Shown: positions 9,979-18,796, counted from the stretch's first letter. The stretch is DNA of 64,000 nucleotides from Helicobacter fennelliae (GCF_900451005.1 NZ_UGIB01000001.1:868001-932000), one strand, 5' to 3'. The notes: generated by a model from the letters alone, not told the origin. Translations and numbers: made by a program.

Positions 9979-10311
9979 TAAAGTAGAGGGTAGGGCATTG
10001 TTTATAAAATCTAAAGTGTGAGAAGTAGAGTGTGATTGAGGATAGGGATTGCTGATTTTAAAGGTTGCTTGCTTGTTAATTAAAGCATTGGGGTGAAAGT
10101 TTAAAGTGCTCTCCTTATGTGGGAAAGAGTTAAAAGTGTTCCCTTGGTCTTTCCTTGAAGAGTTGAAAAAGTCTAAAGTAAAAGGATGCTCTTCTAAGCT
10201 TTCTATATATCCTTCACACTCAATTCTCCATAAGGATTCTAAACTCTCTTTAATATGGGCTTTAGTGATAGTAAAAGAGAGGGAATCTATACTCAGTTGT
10301 AGATAAGACAT
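9979..10311 (-). pseudogene. vgrG: vgrG 5' fragment (first ~111 codons)
   Basis: From the ATG at 10311 the protein matches residues 1-111 of the full VgrGs (MSYLQLSIDS... to ...NNALPSTL). It then leaves the family and reads through the reversed lipoprotein remnant to a stop at 9892. The ribosome site (AAAGGACCCC) and 97-bp upstream leader are intact, so it may still be translated into a useless 139-residue protein. The break point at ~9978 marks the left edge of the VgrG island and the point where it meets the opposite-strand A-B array. Confidence 0.9.
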
Positions 10312-10408
10312 AGGGGTCCTTTAAAAGAGAAATACTACTAAGAATATTGGCTTTACTTTTAGGGAGAGGTAAGGCATAGATAATCCTTAGTAACCTTTTA
10401 GGTTTTGA
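10312..10408 (-). repeat. 97-bp vgrG leader repeat, copy 1
   Basis: This 97-bp block sits between the stop of a 425-family immunity gene and a vgrG ATG. It recurs essentially unchanged at 30416-30512, 50937-51033 and 62912-63008, and in part at 22090-22167. It carries the vgrG Shine-Dalgarno AAAGGA just before the start. I see no convincing -35/-10 pair, so read-through from the preceding cassette is plausible. A short inverted repeat (AACCT-AAA-AGGTT, - strand) lies near the upstream end. Confidence 0.85.
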
Positions 10409-10819
10409 TTAATAGTGTTTGGGTTGCCAATCACTAGAAGTATCATCAGTAGATTCTATCTCACCTTTTTCTACAAGCATATTAAGCACATCGCAGAGGT
10501 CTTTGACTATTTGCTCTAGTATTTTATCTTGTGGATTCTTGTGTGCAGGGCGAATTTGATTTTCTGCAAAGTCTAAGTCAAATTTCCAAGTGTAAGGTTT
10601 ATCGTTTATTGTAAAATCCCAAATAGTTTCAGATGGTCCCAAAAGATAATCTTTGTTTAATACCACATTATAGTGCTTGTATTGTGCTAAAACTTTAAGA
10701 CAATAAGGGCAAGCATCTTCATAATTAAAATTATTTAGGCATATTTCAAGTCTCCTAATATCATCTCTATAAAGTGTGTAATAATCAATAATTTTCATTC
10801 CGTTTTTTAGCGTATTCAT
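10409..10819 (-). CDS. Soluble immunity-type protein for the 425-aa effector (copy 1)
   Basis: I chose the ATG at 10819 because AAAGGAGAG precedes it; an in-frame start at 10864, directly abutting the effector stop, would add 15 residues. The protein is small and acidic with no signal or membrane segment, so it would protect in the cytoplasm. It has a CPYC motif, a conserved centre (AQYKHYNVVLN), and an end (DTSSDWQPKHY) identical to the paralogues at 51034 and 63009. The rest varies, matching the variable C-terminus of the adjacent effector, as expected of cognate toxin-immunity pairs. Family not recognised. Confidence 0.8.
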   Translation of the reverse strand: MNTLKNGMKIIDYYTLYRDDIRRLEICLNNFNYEDACPYCLKVLAQYKHYNVVLNKDYLLGPSETIWDFTINDKPYTWKFDLDFAENQIRPAHKNPQDKILEQIVKDLCDVLNMLVEKGEIESTDDTSSDWQPKHY

Positions 10820-10864
10820 TCTCTCTCCTTTTATTGTCTGAATAAGTTTATGTAGCCATTTCAT

Positions 10865-12142
10865 TTATTTTATTCCCATTTTGATATTTACGCTTGTCCT
10901 TGTGCGTTGTGAGGCTTCAATAATATATTCATAGATTTCATCTCCTTTTTTACCTTTATCTTTAGCTTTTTTAACTAAAAAATCCCAAGTATATTCTTTT
11001 TCTGTTTTATCTAATCTTTGAGCTTCTTTTTTATCTTTCATCAAATCCCTTGTATCTCTTTTAGCCTGATTGCGAAATCTGTGTGCCATTACAGCTTGTT
11101 CTCTTTTGGATTGAACTTGTTTGATTAGTCGTGGTATCTTTTCAATTTGTATCTTTACATACCATTTTCTTGCTAATTCATTTCCTAATATTTCTCTTGA
11201 CATTCCCTTACTTATTCTTATTTCAGGTGCAAATATTTTATCAACTTTATAACTAGAAACAATATATCTTGTTTTATCTATTACTTTGATTGCTAAATTC
11301 CTTCCCACAACCCCTACAATCCCTATTACATACCCACTTACATCAACAAGCCCCTCCTCTTTGTATTCAATAGGTGCATAGATATGTAGCGTATTGCCCA
11401 CCTTATGATTGGGATTCTCTATATAGGCATAAATCCTTATTGTTTGATTGAGCCATTCTTGTTTTAGATTTAATATTATTTCTTCTCCTTTAAGTTCATA
11501 GTCATCTTTGTTTTTAAGTATCTGAAATGCTACATTATCTTTTACAGGTTGGGATTCATTTGGATTGCCTATGATAATACCCCACTTCGTCTCTTTCTTT
11601 TGCTCTTTATAAGCTTGTTTTTGTTTATTGCTTTGTTTATCTTTGTTTGGGATAGTGTCTTGGTTATAGTAAGCTTTGAGATAAATTTGTAAATGATTGA
11701 TTGCTTGTAGTGCTTCTTGTTCTGCAAATGTATTATTGTCTATATTGTATGTTCTTTTTGGTAGGCATATTGTATTTGCCCTATTATCCTCACAAGTATT
11801 TTGTATTTGTTCTCTTATTTCTACATATACATTGCTTACTAAAAGTTTCTCTTGATAGTGAAATTCTAAGGTATGATATTTTCCTCTATGTGCCTCTCTA
11901 ATACAAAAAGAATCTGTTTTTGGTTTAGAGTGATAATGAGAATGTTGTATCTCTACTTTAAAAGCGTGGCAATCTTTAAGATTCTCTATATCATCTAAAA
12001 TAACTTCCCCATTTGCACTCTCTTGATTATAGAGAATCTTATCACTTCTTCTTTCAATTATTTTTATAGTAGCATTGTGTATAGGATTATAATACACATC
12101 TCTTATTTGTATTTTTATAGGTTCAGAATTAAGCTTTGACAT
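10865..12142 (-). CDS. T6SS effector, 425-aa family (copy 1)
   Basis: It follows vgrG by 34 bp. Residues 1-110 form a carboxypeptidase-regulatory/transthyretin-like beta domain (IQIRDVYYNPIHNATIKI, then NGEVILDD), a common T6SS cargo adaptor fold. Residues ~110-276 are a shared middle. Up to GLVDVSGY the protein is identical to the paralogue at 51501; beyond that the two diverge. The last ~130 residues hold a helical, Arg/Lys-rich domain with RNQAKRDTRDLMKDKKEA and YEYIIEASQRTRTSVN. I take this as the toxin. It resembles a class of uncharacterised polymorphic toxin tips, but I cannot assign an activity. The soluble immunity partner implies a cytosolic target. Confidence 0.8.
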   Translation of the reverse strand: MSKLNSEPIKIQIRDVYYNPIHNATIKIIERRSDKILYNQESANGEVILDDIENLKDCHAFKVEIQHSHYHSKPKTDSFCIREAHRGKYHTLEFHYQEKLLVSNVYVEIREQIQNTCEDNRANTICLPKRTYNIDNNTFAEQEALQAINHLQIYLKAYYNQDTIPNKDKQSNKQKQAYKEQKKETKWGIIIGNPNESQPVKDNVAFQILKNKDDYELKGEEIILNLKQEWLNQTIRIYAYIENPNHKVGNTLHIYAPIEYKEEGLVDVSGYVIGIVGVVGRNLAIKVIDKTRYIVSSYKVDKIFAPEIRISKGMSREILGNELARKWYVKIQIEKIPRLIKQVQSKREQAVMAHRFRNQAKRDTRDLMKDKKEAQRLDKTEKEYTWDFLVKKAKDKGKKGDEIYEYIIEASQRTRTSVNIKMGIK

Positions 12143-15137
12143 TACAATATCCTATTCATTCCTTTTTCCTTTCCCCTCACTCCGCTTTAATCTCCCCACC
12201 TTTAACTATAAGTCCTTTAGAATCTATGACTACTTCTACTCCACCAGCTTTAATAATGATAGAGTTGCCTTTTGCGACAATAGAGGTATCTTTAACTTGA
12301 ATAGTCGCTTCAGTATTAGCATTAAGAGTATAATTAGAATCTGCTATCATTGTTACATTATCAGCAACCATTATAGCAGCAGTTTCAGATTCTAAACTTA
12401 AAGATTGTGGTGAGGATAGATGAATATTTTCATTGGAGTGGATAGCTATTTCGCCTTGTGTTTGGATATTAAGTTTTTGATTGATACTTATATCGCTATC
12501 TCCCTCCACCACCTCCCTCTTATTCCCCCCTACATTCCTATTCTCATCTTGCTTAATACTTGTATTGAGGTTTGCTTGTATCTCTACACTCTTATCCTCT
12601 CCTACATACTCACTACTATCCTTAGCTACTCTAAGTTTATTACTTGCTCCTACATTTAAAGTATGACTTAATCCTACAATGGTATCTTTAGATAAAGCCA
12701 CATTTGTATTATATTCTCCTCCAATACTTACAATCTTTGCTAAATCTATGGTTTGCGTATGAATCTTTTTAATCCTTTCATTATATGCTCCCTCTACTAT
12801 GGAATCTTTATTATTCTGTATCTTTTGAGTGAAGTTATGTTTAATGAGTTCTTCATAATCTCTTTGTGCTTGAAGATAGATTTGTTCTTTCTCTTTTATA
12901 TTAGAGAGCGTGATTTCATTTAATCCAGATTCTACTATAGAAGAGTTTGTATCCTCTGTCTCTTTTGTATTATTAAGAGTTCTTGCACTTAAACTTGTTT
13001 GATGAGCATTTAAAGGCAAAGGAGGCAAGGCAGGATTACTTTGGTTATACAGACTAGCACTGATATAAGGCTTATCTATATCCTCATCAAAGAAACTTAC
13101 AATCACTTCATCTCCCACTCTTGGAGTATGATACAAACCTGAACTTATACTTGCAATAGGAGAGCTTACTCTAAGATAAGGAGAGTAATGATAAGAATAG
13201 GCTTTCGTTTGTGAATTGTTACTATCCACATCATTGTTTGTTGTATGATTTTCTTGTGAGTGTATATTCTCCTCTGTCTGTGTTGTATTGCTTAAAGTAT
13301 CATTGGTTGTTTGTGTATGAGTGTTAGTATTTCCATTAATGTTTTGAAGAGTGCCTTGTGAATGGTTATTCTCTATATTTTTTCCTTGAACATTATTTTG
13401 TTCTTTCACTCTTGCATTATCTATAACCTCTTGAGAAGCAAAGCAATTTATTCGGACCTTTACTCTACCAAAGTTATCTGTATGAATAGTATTTCTTTCT
13501 CCATCTATATCCTCACTCTCTCCAATAACAACTCCTAAAGTGCTACTAGGAGCTTTAGGCTTACTCTTTAAAGAGGGAGTATAGCTAAAGGTAATAGGTA
13601 AAAGGGTGAGGGTATTACTATAAGAGTGAGATTTACCTAAAGAAGAAGGAGAAGAAAGAGATTCTAAAGCATTAGAAGTATTTTGAGTGAGGGGATTAAA
13701 GCTTTCATTCCCTTTGTTTATCTGCTCTGTATTCATTAAAGAAGTAACACTTTCTTTTAAATGTTTTGCATTCTCTTTTTTAATGGCATTATCATTAGAA
13801 TTAAAGTTATTCTCTAATAAAGATTCATTAATAAGTTCTTGCTCCATTCCTATAATTATAAAATCTCTTAAACTCTCTTTGTTTTCTTTTAAACTTGAGG
13901 AGAAGTTTAAAGTAATACTTTCATTTAAAGCTAAATCATAGATATTACTCTGTGCATTGAGACTTTGTTCAATCACTCTTAATCTTTTTTCTTTTAAAGT
14001 AATGGGAGTTTTTAAATCACTGCTTTGAGTAAAGGAGGATTCATTGCTATAGTGATGCTCATTTATATGTAAAGAGTGTGTGAAATTATTCTGCTCTCCT
14101 TCTTGTAATAAGGAATCACTCTTTAGACTTAAACTTTCTAATGAAAAAGGATTGAGAGCATTCTGGCTACTTTGGCTAAAAGTATGAGCTCTTAAAGATT
14201 GAAGTTTAGAGACACTAGAGATACAAGGTTCATTTAAAGTGTTATTCACATTAGGATTAAAAGTAAGTTCTCTACTAGAGTGTCTTTGTGCGCTATCATA
14301 AAAGCATATACTCCCTCTCACATCACAAAAGTATATGCCATTATTATGGGCTAATCTTGTGATGAAGTCTAAATCACTCTCCTCATATTGAGAAATAAGT
14401 TCTAACTTTGGATAGTGTAAAGCAATCCCAGAGAAATCCAAAGGTTTGATTAAATCGTGTGTATAAAAGTTGAGTGTAGAATGTATGGCTTCTATAACAC
14501 TCTTATTGGTATAGATTCTATTTGCTTTATTTAAAGACATTCTATAAAGAGAAGAGCAAAGAGTAAGCTTAAAGAAATGCTTATGATTTAAAGAGGGGGT
14601 AAGATTACCTCTATGAAACACATTTGCACTACTTTGAGTATTTAATCCTAGATACTCTACAAAGCAGAGTATGCCTTGATATTCTTTTATCCTCCCTAAA
14701 GAATCTAAAGATTCTTGAGAGTTTTTAGAATCTTTACTTGTTTGATTATGATGAGTGTCTTTGTTTTTATTCTTAGCACTCTTGATAGTATCTTTAAGAG
14801 ATTCTAAAGTAGAGGGTAGGGCATTGTTTATAAAATCTAAAGTGTGAGAAGTAGAGTGTGATTGAGGATAGGGATTGCTGATTTTAAAGGTTGCTTGCTT
14901 GTTAATTAAAGCATTGGGGTGAAAGTTTAAAGTGCTCTCCTTATGTGGGAAAGAGTTAAAAGTGTTCCCTTGGTCTTTCCTTGAAGAGTTGAAAAAGTCT
15001 AAAGTAAAAGGATGCTCTTCTAAGCTTTCTATATATCCTTCACACTCAATTCTCCATAAGGATTCTAAACTTTCTTTAATATGGGCTTTAGTGATAGTAA
15101 AAGAGAGGGAATCTATACTCAGTTGTAGATAAGACAT
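11336..15137 (-). repeat. Segmental duplication, partner at 51972-55773
   Basis: A complete vgrG, the 34-bp spacer and the first ~270 codons of the 425-family effector recur collinearly 40,636 bp to the right. The two copies are nearly identical but differ at a marker near VgrG residue 644 (Thr here, Met there). Identity ends inside the effector gene, exactly where the toxin part begins. Confidence 0.9.
12177..15137 (-). CDS. vgrG: VgrG spike protein, copy A (986 aa)
   Basis: VgrG trimerises as the T6SS spike tip. Residues ~1-300 are the gp27-like part, with the family signature LISQYEESDLDFITRLAHNNGI at ~247-268. Residues ~530-705 are the gp5 OB-fold (DNFGRVKVRI, then SSGLYHTPRVGDEVIVSFFDEDIDKPYI). 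From ~735 comes the beta-helix, with repeats such as GEYNTNVALSKDTIVG. Residues ~850-955 are copy-specific and the last ~30 (AGGVEVVIDSKGL...) are constant. Two oddities set it apart from typical VgrGs: a Ser/Asn/Leu-rich stretch at ~300-500 and an Asn/Thr-rich insertion at ~576-645 inside the OB-fold. AAAGGACCCC precedes the ATG. The tip equals copy E (52813), and both precede a 425-family effector. Confidence 0.97.
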   Translation of the reverse strand: MSYLQLSIDSLSFTITKAHIKESLESLWRIECEGYIESLEEHPFTLDFFNSSRKDQGNTFNSFPHKESTLNFHPNALINKQATFKISNPYPQSHSTSHTLDFINNALPSTLESLKDTIKSAKNKNKDTHHNQTSKDSKNSQESLDSLGRIKEYQGILCFVEYLGLNTQSSANVFHRGNLTPSLNHKHFFKLTLCSSLYRMSLNKANRIYTNKSVIEAIHSTLNFYTHDLIKPLDFSGIALHYPKLELISQYEESDLDFITRLAHNNGIYFCDVRGSICFYDSAQRHSSRELTFNPNVNNTLNEPCISSVSKLQSLRAHTFSQSSQNALNPFSLESLSLKSDSLLQEGEQNNFTHSLHINEHHYSNESSFTQSSDLKTPITLKEKRLRVIEQSLNAQSNIYDLALNESITLNFSSSLKENKESLRDFIIIGMEQELINESLLENNFNSNDNAIKKENAKHLKESVTSLMNTEQINKGNESFNPLTQNTSNALESLSSPSSLGKSHSYSNTLTLLPITFSYTPSLKSKPKAPSSTLGVVIGESEDIDGERNTIHTDNFGRVKVRINCFASQEVIDNARVKEQNNVQGKNIENNHSQGTLQNINGNTNTHTQTTNDTLSNTTQTEENIHSQENHTTNNDVDSNNSQTKAYSYHYSPYLRVSSPIASISSGLYHTPRVGDEVIVSFFDEDIDKPYISASLYNQSNPALPPLPLNAHQTSLSARTLNNTKETEDTNSSIVESGLNEITLSNIKEKEQIYLQAQRDYEELIKHNFTQKIQNNKDSIVEGAYNERIKKIHTQTIDLAKIVSIGGEYNTNVALSKDTIVGLSHTLNVGASNKLRVAKDSSEYVGEDKSVEIQANLNTSIKQDENRNVGGNKREVVEGDSDISINQKLNIQTQGEIAIHSNENIHLSSPQSLSLESETAAIMVADNVTMIADSNYTLNANTEATIQVKDTSIVAKGNSIIIKAGGVEVVIDSKGLIVKGGEIKAE

Positions 15138-15151
15138 AGGGGTCCTTTATG

Positions 15152-15298
15152 TTAAGTGGGAGGGATGGGGGAGTGAATGCAATCAATTTTACTGAATCTA
15201 ACAATTAAAAATGGCAATACAAAAAAGTAAAATACCAAAAAGAATAATATACTTACACTTCCACGATTGTAGAGAGGGTGGATTTGCCGTGATGTCAT
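15152..15298 (-). pseudogene. 48-codon remnant of a multi-TM immunity gene
   Basis: ATG at 15298 with AAAGG seven bases upstream, 13 bp after the amidase effector stop; it ends just before the vgrG leader. It encodes one hydrophobic segment, VFYFFVLPFLIVRFSKID. This aligns with the second membrane segment of the immunity proteins at 57287 (LFYAFILPLLIARWNKIE), 55932 (IFYFIIMPFIIRMLNKIE) and 56637. I read it as the severed front of such a gene, whose effector is no longer here. It could still make a small membrane peptide. Confidence 0.55.
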
Positions 15299-15310
15299 AG
15301 TAAGCCTTTA

Positions 15311-17392
15311 TTATAAGTCTTTTGCGGTGTAGTTTGCAAGAGCTAAAAAGAGAGTATCGGCGATAATTTGTCTTTTAGCTTGATTATTAAGTTCGTTTTT
15401 ATCTTTAGTATTGCTTATAAAACCAAGTGTAACAAGAACTGATGGTATATTGGCAAATTTCATTATATACATATTTCCATTATGCTCAAAATTAGCATTA
15501 TTTTTTCTTGGATTTATTTCTTTTAATCTGGCAATAAATTTTCTCTCTTGCACTGCATATTGTCTGTTATTATAAAAACAACGCATTCCACTTGCTAATC
15601 CGCTTTTTTCACTATCAATATGTAAAGACAAAAGAAGTATTTTTTCACTTTGGGAATTATGTTTAATAGCATTAGCAATTTGCACTTTTTGTTTTATATC
15701 CATTGTTGAATCGTTGTTTTCTTGCAGCACGATAAGAGCAACAATGCTCTTAACTTTTACTTTTAATTTATCAACAACATCGCTTATTATTTCACTTCTT
15801 TTTAGACTGCCTTGTTCATATTGAGGAGCTAATGTGCCACTGCTTCCTATATCCAAAACAACAATAGGCTTTTCTATAAATGCAGTCTTTGCATAAGGTG
15901 TTTTTTGTTGAGTATTAAAAAAAGCAAAAAATACAACAACTTTGTTTTCCCAATCTTTTTTAATAGGATATTGAGTTTTTAAGCCATTTCCTAAAGAATT
16001 AAGCCCACTCATTTGTCTGTTTTGTAAAGTAATGTTTTTTATGCTCGTATCTATTTGAGTATCTGTTATTTCAAATACCATATAAGCAAATTGTAGATAG
16101 GGTTTATATCTACTCTCTTTAAGATTGGTTTCTGGGATAAGTGTAATTGTATTGGTGCTTTTATGGATTTTTAGGCTTAATACTTCACAATCACATTGTA
16201 ACTTAGCTTGTGGAATATTAAAACTAAAATGAGCCTTTGGAAGTTTTAATTCTTGTGTCTTTTTATGTTTTGTTTGGACATTAGTAATTGATGAATATTG
16301 GGCTATGCTTAAATCAAAATTATCCTCACTCAAATTCTCCCTATCCACCACAAAACTTAATCTGTCTATACCTATTTCTTTTCCTACACTCACTTTCTCT
16401 ACTTGCAATCTCCCTTTATCATCACTCTTACTCTTTGCAACTACTCTTTTAAATCTTTCATTATAGATATAGATTTCTTTTTCTTTAAGTAATTCTGCTT
16501 TGCTTGTATCAATACATTTTTCTATATCCAATGTAAGAAGAATAGCGTCTTTTACAGGCTGTATTTTTCTTTCTTGCTTTCCTTGTTCTTTTTCTTCCTC
16601 TTGTTTTCTATCAAGGTATTGTGGAAAGCTTAACATTAACAGGATAGTTTTGAAGTAGCTACTATAAATATTGCTAGATTCTTTACAAAGGCTCTCTGCT
16701 TCATTAGAATGAGCTAAAGGATTGCCAAATATATCTTTATCAAGCTCCCTTAATTCTACATAATTATTTCTTATAAGATAGTCATTAATGCGATTGATTT
16801 TTGATATATAAGTATATTCCAATTGTTTAATTCTTTCATTTTCTACTTTGGCAGATTCTAGGGCTTTATCTTCGTCAGAAAACCACCATTCCTCAGCTTT
16901 ACCAGCCAACCAAGCTCCAGCAATAGCACCGAGTATTGTGCCACCAACAGGTATCACAGAACCTACTGCACCACCTAAGATTCTACCTGCCATAACGATA
17001 CCAAGCCTTGAGGCTGTTTTGGTGGCGAGTTTTTGGGTAGCATATCCGCCAAGATTTCCTCCTTGCCAACTTGCTATAAACTCTAATGTAGCTTCTCCTG
17101 CTGCTCTGCCATCGCCTTTCCCCTCCACCTTTTTAAAAAGATAGGCTATTACTCCATAATTTACACCTAAAGTAATGGTAGGAATATTTGGAACATAAAA
17201 AGGGCGATTTTTAGGATAGATTGTATCACTCATAGCACTTACAAAACCAGCATTTGCAGGCAGATAAATATTTAAGAAATTTTCAGTAGTACTCCCTAAA
17301 TCATTGAAAGTTTTTTGCTTTTGTGGGAGATTTTTATCAAATTCACATTGACAGACATTCAAAGAAGCATAAATGCTTTGTTGTTTATTCAT
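15311..17392 (-). CDS. T6SS effector with C-terminal amidase_3-like domain, catalytic residues altered (693 aa)
   Basis: Residues 1-95 (QSIYASLNVCQCEF, GVNYGVIAYLFKKVEGKGD) also occur in the fragment at 18793. Residues ~135-165 are a Gly/Ala-rich hydrophobic run. Residues ~280-350 hold a beta domain (IYIYNERFKRVVAKSKSDDKG). Residues ~508-690 match the zinc N-acetylmuramoyl-L-alanine amidase fold: VVLDIGSSG, S534-E-I-I, SLHIDS with H591, and LVTLGFISN. The family norm is DPGHGG and VExGF, so the first zinc His is replaced (GSSG) and the catalytic Glu is Thr655. The likely role is peptidoglycan attack in the recipient periplasm, but this copy may be inactive or use other residues. The start has AAAGGAT upstream and overlaps the preceding immunity gene by 8 bp. 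Confidence 0.75.
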   Translation of the reverse strand: MNKQQSIYASLNVCQCEFDKNLPQKQKTFNDLGSTTENFLNIYLPANAGFVSAMSDTIYPKNRPFYVPNIPTITLGVNYGVIAYLFKKVEGKGDGRAAGEATLEFIASWQGGNLGGYATQKLATKTASRLGIVMAGRILGGAVGSVIPVGGTILGAIAGAWLAGKAEEWWFSDEDKALESAKVENERIKQLEYTYISKINRINDYLIRNNYVELRELDKDIFGNPLAHSNEAESLCKESSNIYSSYFKTILLMLSFPQYLDRKQEEEKEQGKQERKIQPVKDAILLTLDIEKCIDTSKAELLKEKEIYIYNERFKRVVAKSKSDDKGRLQVEKVSVGKEIGIDRLSFVVDRENLSEDNFDLSIAQYSSITNVQTKHKKTQELKLPKAHFSFNIPQAKLQCDCEVLSLKIHKSTNTITLIPETNLKESRYKPYLQFAYMVFEITDTQIDTSIKNITLQNRQMSGLNSLGNGLKTQYPIKKDWENKVVVFFAFFNTQQKTPYAKTAFIEKPIVVLDIGSSGTLAPQYEQGSLKRSEIISDVVDKLKVKVKSIVALIVLQENNDSTMDIKQKVQIANAIKHNSQSEKILLLSLHIDSEKSGLASGMRCFYNNRQYAVQERKFIARLKEINPRKNNANFEHNGNMYIMKFANIPSVLVTLGFISNTKDKNELNNQAKRQIIADTLFLALANYTAKDL

Positions 17393-18194
17393 TTTTATCC
17401 TTTAGTGATTCTATCCTATCCTTGTAGGGTGCAAGGTAGTCCATATCAAATCGTAAGTCCTTTTTGGTATTATATAGTTTTCTATTATTACAACCTTGTT
17501 CGTATCCCCGATAAAAACTCAACTGCTTGTTTGCAGAAAGACTATTAAATGTATTTTGTATTTCTTTACAAAAATATTCTTTGAGTAATTCTTGATGAGG
17601 AGAAAAATCTATTGTAAAAACATTATTACTTCTCTCTTCATTAAATATATATTCTATATTATTAGCATATAAAATATAAAGTTCTACTATTTTTTCTGTA
17701 TCCATAGATTCTAAAGCTTGTTGTGTATATGTGGTGCAAAGTTCTTTAAATGCTTGATTGTTTTCAAAATTTCCAAGAGAATCATAACCACAAGGAAAGA
17801 GAAATTCTTTTTTATTGTTGGGATTGTGTATTGTTATTCTCTCAAAAAATCTTAGTCCAACTGCAATAGAATAACTCATCACAAATTTTCCATAAGGGTA
17901 AAAAATCTCTCCATTAAAGCGTGTTTTTACTAATAACCCTTTTTCTGTTAAAAGCATAGATTGAAAATTTAATGCCTTATAAGATTCAAAGGCAAAAAAA
18001 ATACTAAGCCCAAGAGCCAATATAAAATACCACAAAGATTCTTTAAGCAAAACAAACCAGCAAAACCAACAAAAGAAAATTGCCATACCAAAATAAATAG
18101 CATATTGCAAAATCGCAAGGAAATAAAATTTTCTTTTTGGTTTCCATAATATTGTATCAACATAAGGAGATATAAATTGCGTATTATTTGACAT
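17385..18194 (-). CDS. Two-TM membrane protein, probable immunity protein (269 aa)
   Basis: Starts MSNNTQFISPYVDTILWKP, then two hydrophobic segments (~25-50 and ~53-70), then a long soluble part. The region around FQSMLLTEKGLLVKTRFNGE is reminiscent of small PH-like domains. It has the same layout as the gene just upstream (18184-18796) and the same MFLTKKSLVL/MLLTEKGLLV motif, so the two are paralogues. It ends DRIESLKDKNE and overlaps the start of the amidase effector gene by 8 bp. Immunity role is inferred from position, size and membrane topology. Confidence 0.75.
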   Translation of the reverse strand: MSNNTQFISPYVDTILWKPKRKFYFLAILQYAIYFGMAIFFCWFCWFVLLKESLWYFILALGLSIFFAFESYKALNFQSMLLTEKGLLVKTRFNGEIFYPYGKFVMSYSIAVGLRFFERITIHNPNNKKEFLFPCGYDSLGNFENNQAFKELCTTYTQQALESMDTEKIVELYILYANNIEYIFNEERSNNVFTIDFSPHQELLKEYFCKEIQNTFNSLSANKQLSFYRGYEQGCNNRKLYNTKKDLRFDMDYLAPYKDRIESLKDKNE

Positions 18195-18796
18195 TTGCTT
18201 TTTCCTCTCTTAGCTTGTCTATTTTTATTCTTATAAAGATTAGAATGGAAGTCTTGGGTTGTGGGAAGTAGAATACTATATGCTTTATCATAGCTATCTT
18301 TATCCAAAGATAATAAAAATTCAGTTATAAAAGGATTCAAAGTAGCATAAAGCTGATTAATATTTTCTATATCTCCCTCAATAAGTTGCAAAGTATATAT
18401 AGTTTTTCCATTGAAATTGGCAATTTCTACATCATCACATACCAGTAATGCAGCAAACCAAGAGGGGCTACTAATATCTACATAAAAAGTTCCTAATGGG
18501 AGTATTATATCGCTACCGATGTATTTTTGTAGGACTAAACTCTTTTTTGTTAGAAACATTGCTTTGAGATTTATTGTTTTATATATTAATTGCGGACTTG
18601 TCATAAACCATAATAAAACTAAAACTAACAAAATAATAGTAATAAATAAACTATTATCATCTCTGCTTAAATATTTTTGTAAGCCCAAAATAATAAAACA
18701 TATTCCACCAAAAAAGAAAATCATTCTAGCAATCCAAGACCAAAAAAACTGAAATGTTTTTTTATGTTTCAATTTCCAAAGAATCTCATTGCTCAT
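18184..18796 (-). pseudogene. Two-TM immunity-type protein, frameshifted near its 3' end
   Basis: ATG at 18796 overlaps the stop of the fragment upstream (ATGA). Two hydrophobic segments lie at ~20-40 and ~48-68, then a soluble part with LKAMFLTKKSLVLQKYIGSD. As written the frame runs on to 17969, through 226 bp of the next gene in another frame. Removing one base from the T5 run at 18222-18226 gives the ending NKIDKLREEKANVK and a stop at 18184, 203 residues in all. A related KEIDKLREE tail is readable in the gap at 19070-19110. The long version is therefore most likely a frameshift artefact, by mutation or assembly. Confidence 0.65.

Noticed and set aside
10106-10306. Same + strand frame over the vgrG fragment
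   Set aside because: Shadow of the fragment, not a separate gene.
10385-10410. Inverted repeat AACCT-AAA-AGGTT after the 425-family immunity stop, considered as a terminator
   Set aside because: Only five base pairs, and on the - strand no T run follows, so transcription into vgrG is more likely.
12525-12530. C6 run in vgrG copies at the start of the variable tip, considered as a phase-variation tract
   Set aside because: All copies that have it are in frame with exactly six bases and it encodes a conserved VGGN; no sign of length variation.
13687-13941. Open frame of 84 codons on the + strand inside vgrG, repeated in every full copy
   Set aside because: It is the antisense shadow of the conserved vgrG body; it repeats only because vgrG repeats, and has no ribosome site.
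14932-15132. Open + strand frame opposite the vgrG 5' end, present at all copies including the fragment
   Set aside because: Antisense shadow of a strongly conserved coding stretch; the composition is that of the reversed gene.
16848-17144. Pro/Ala-rich + strand frame inside the amidase effector
   Set aside because: Antisense of the Gly-rich segment of the effector; no start context.
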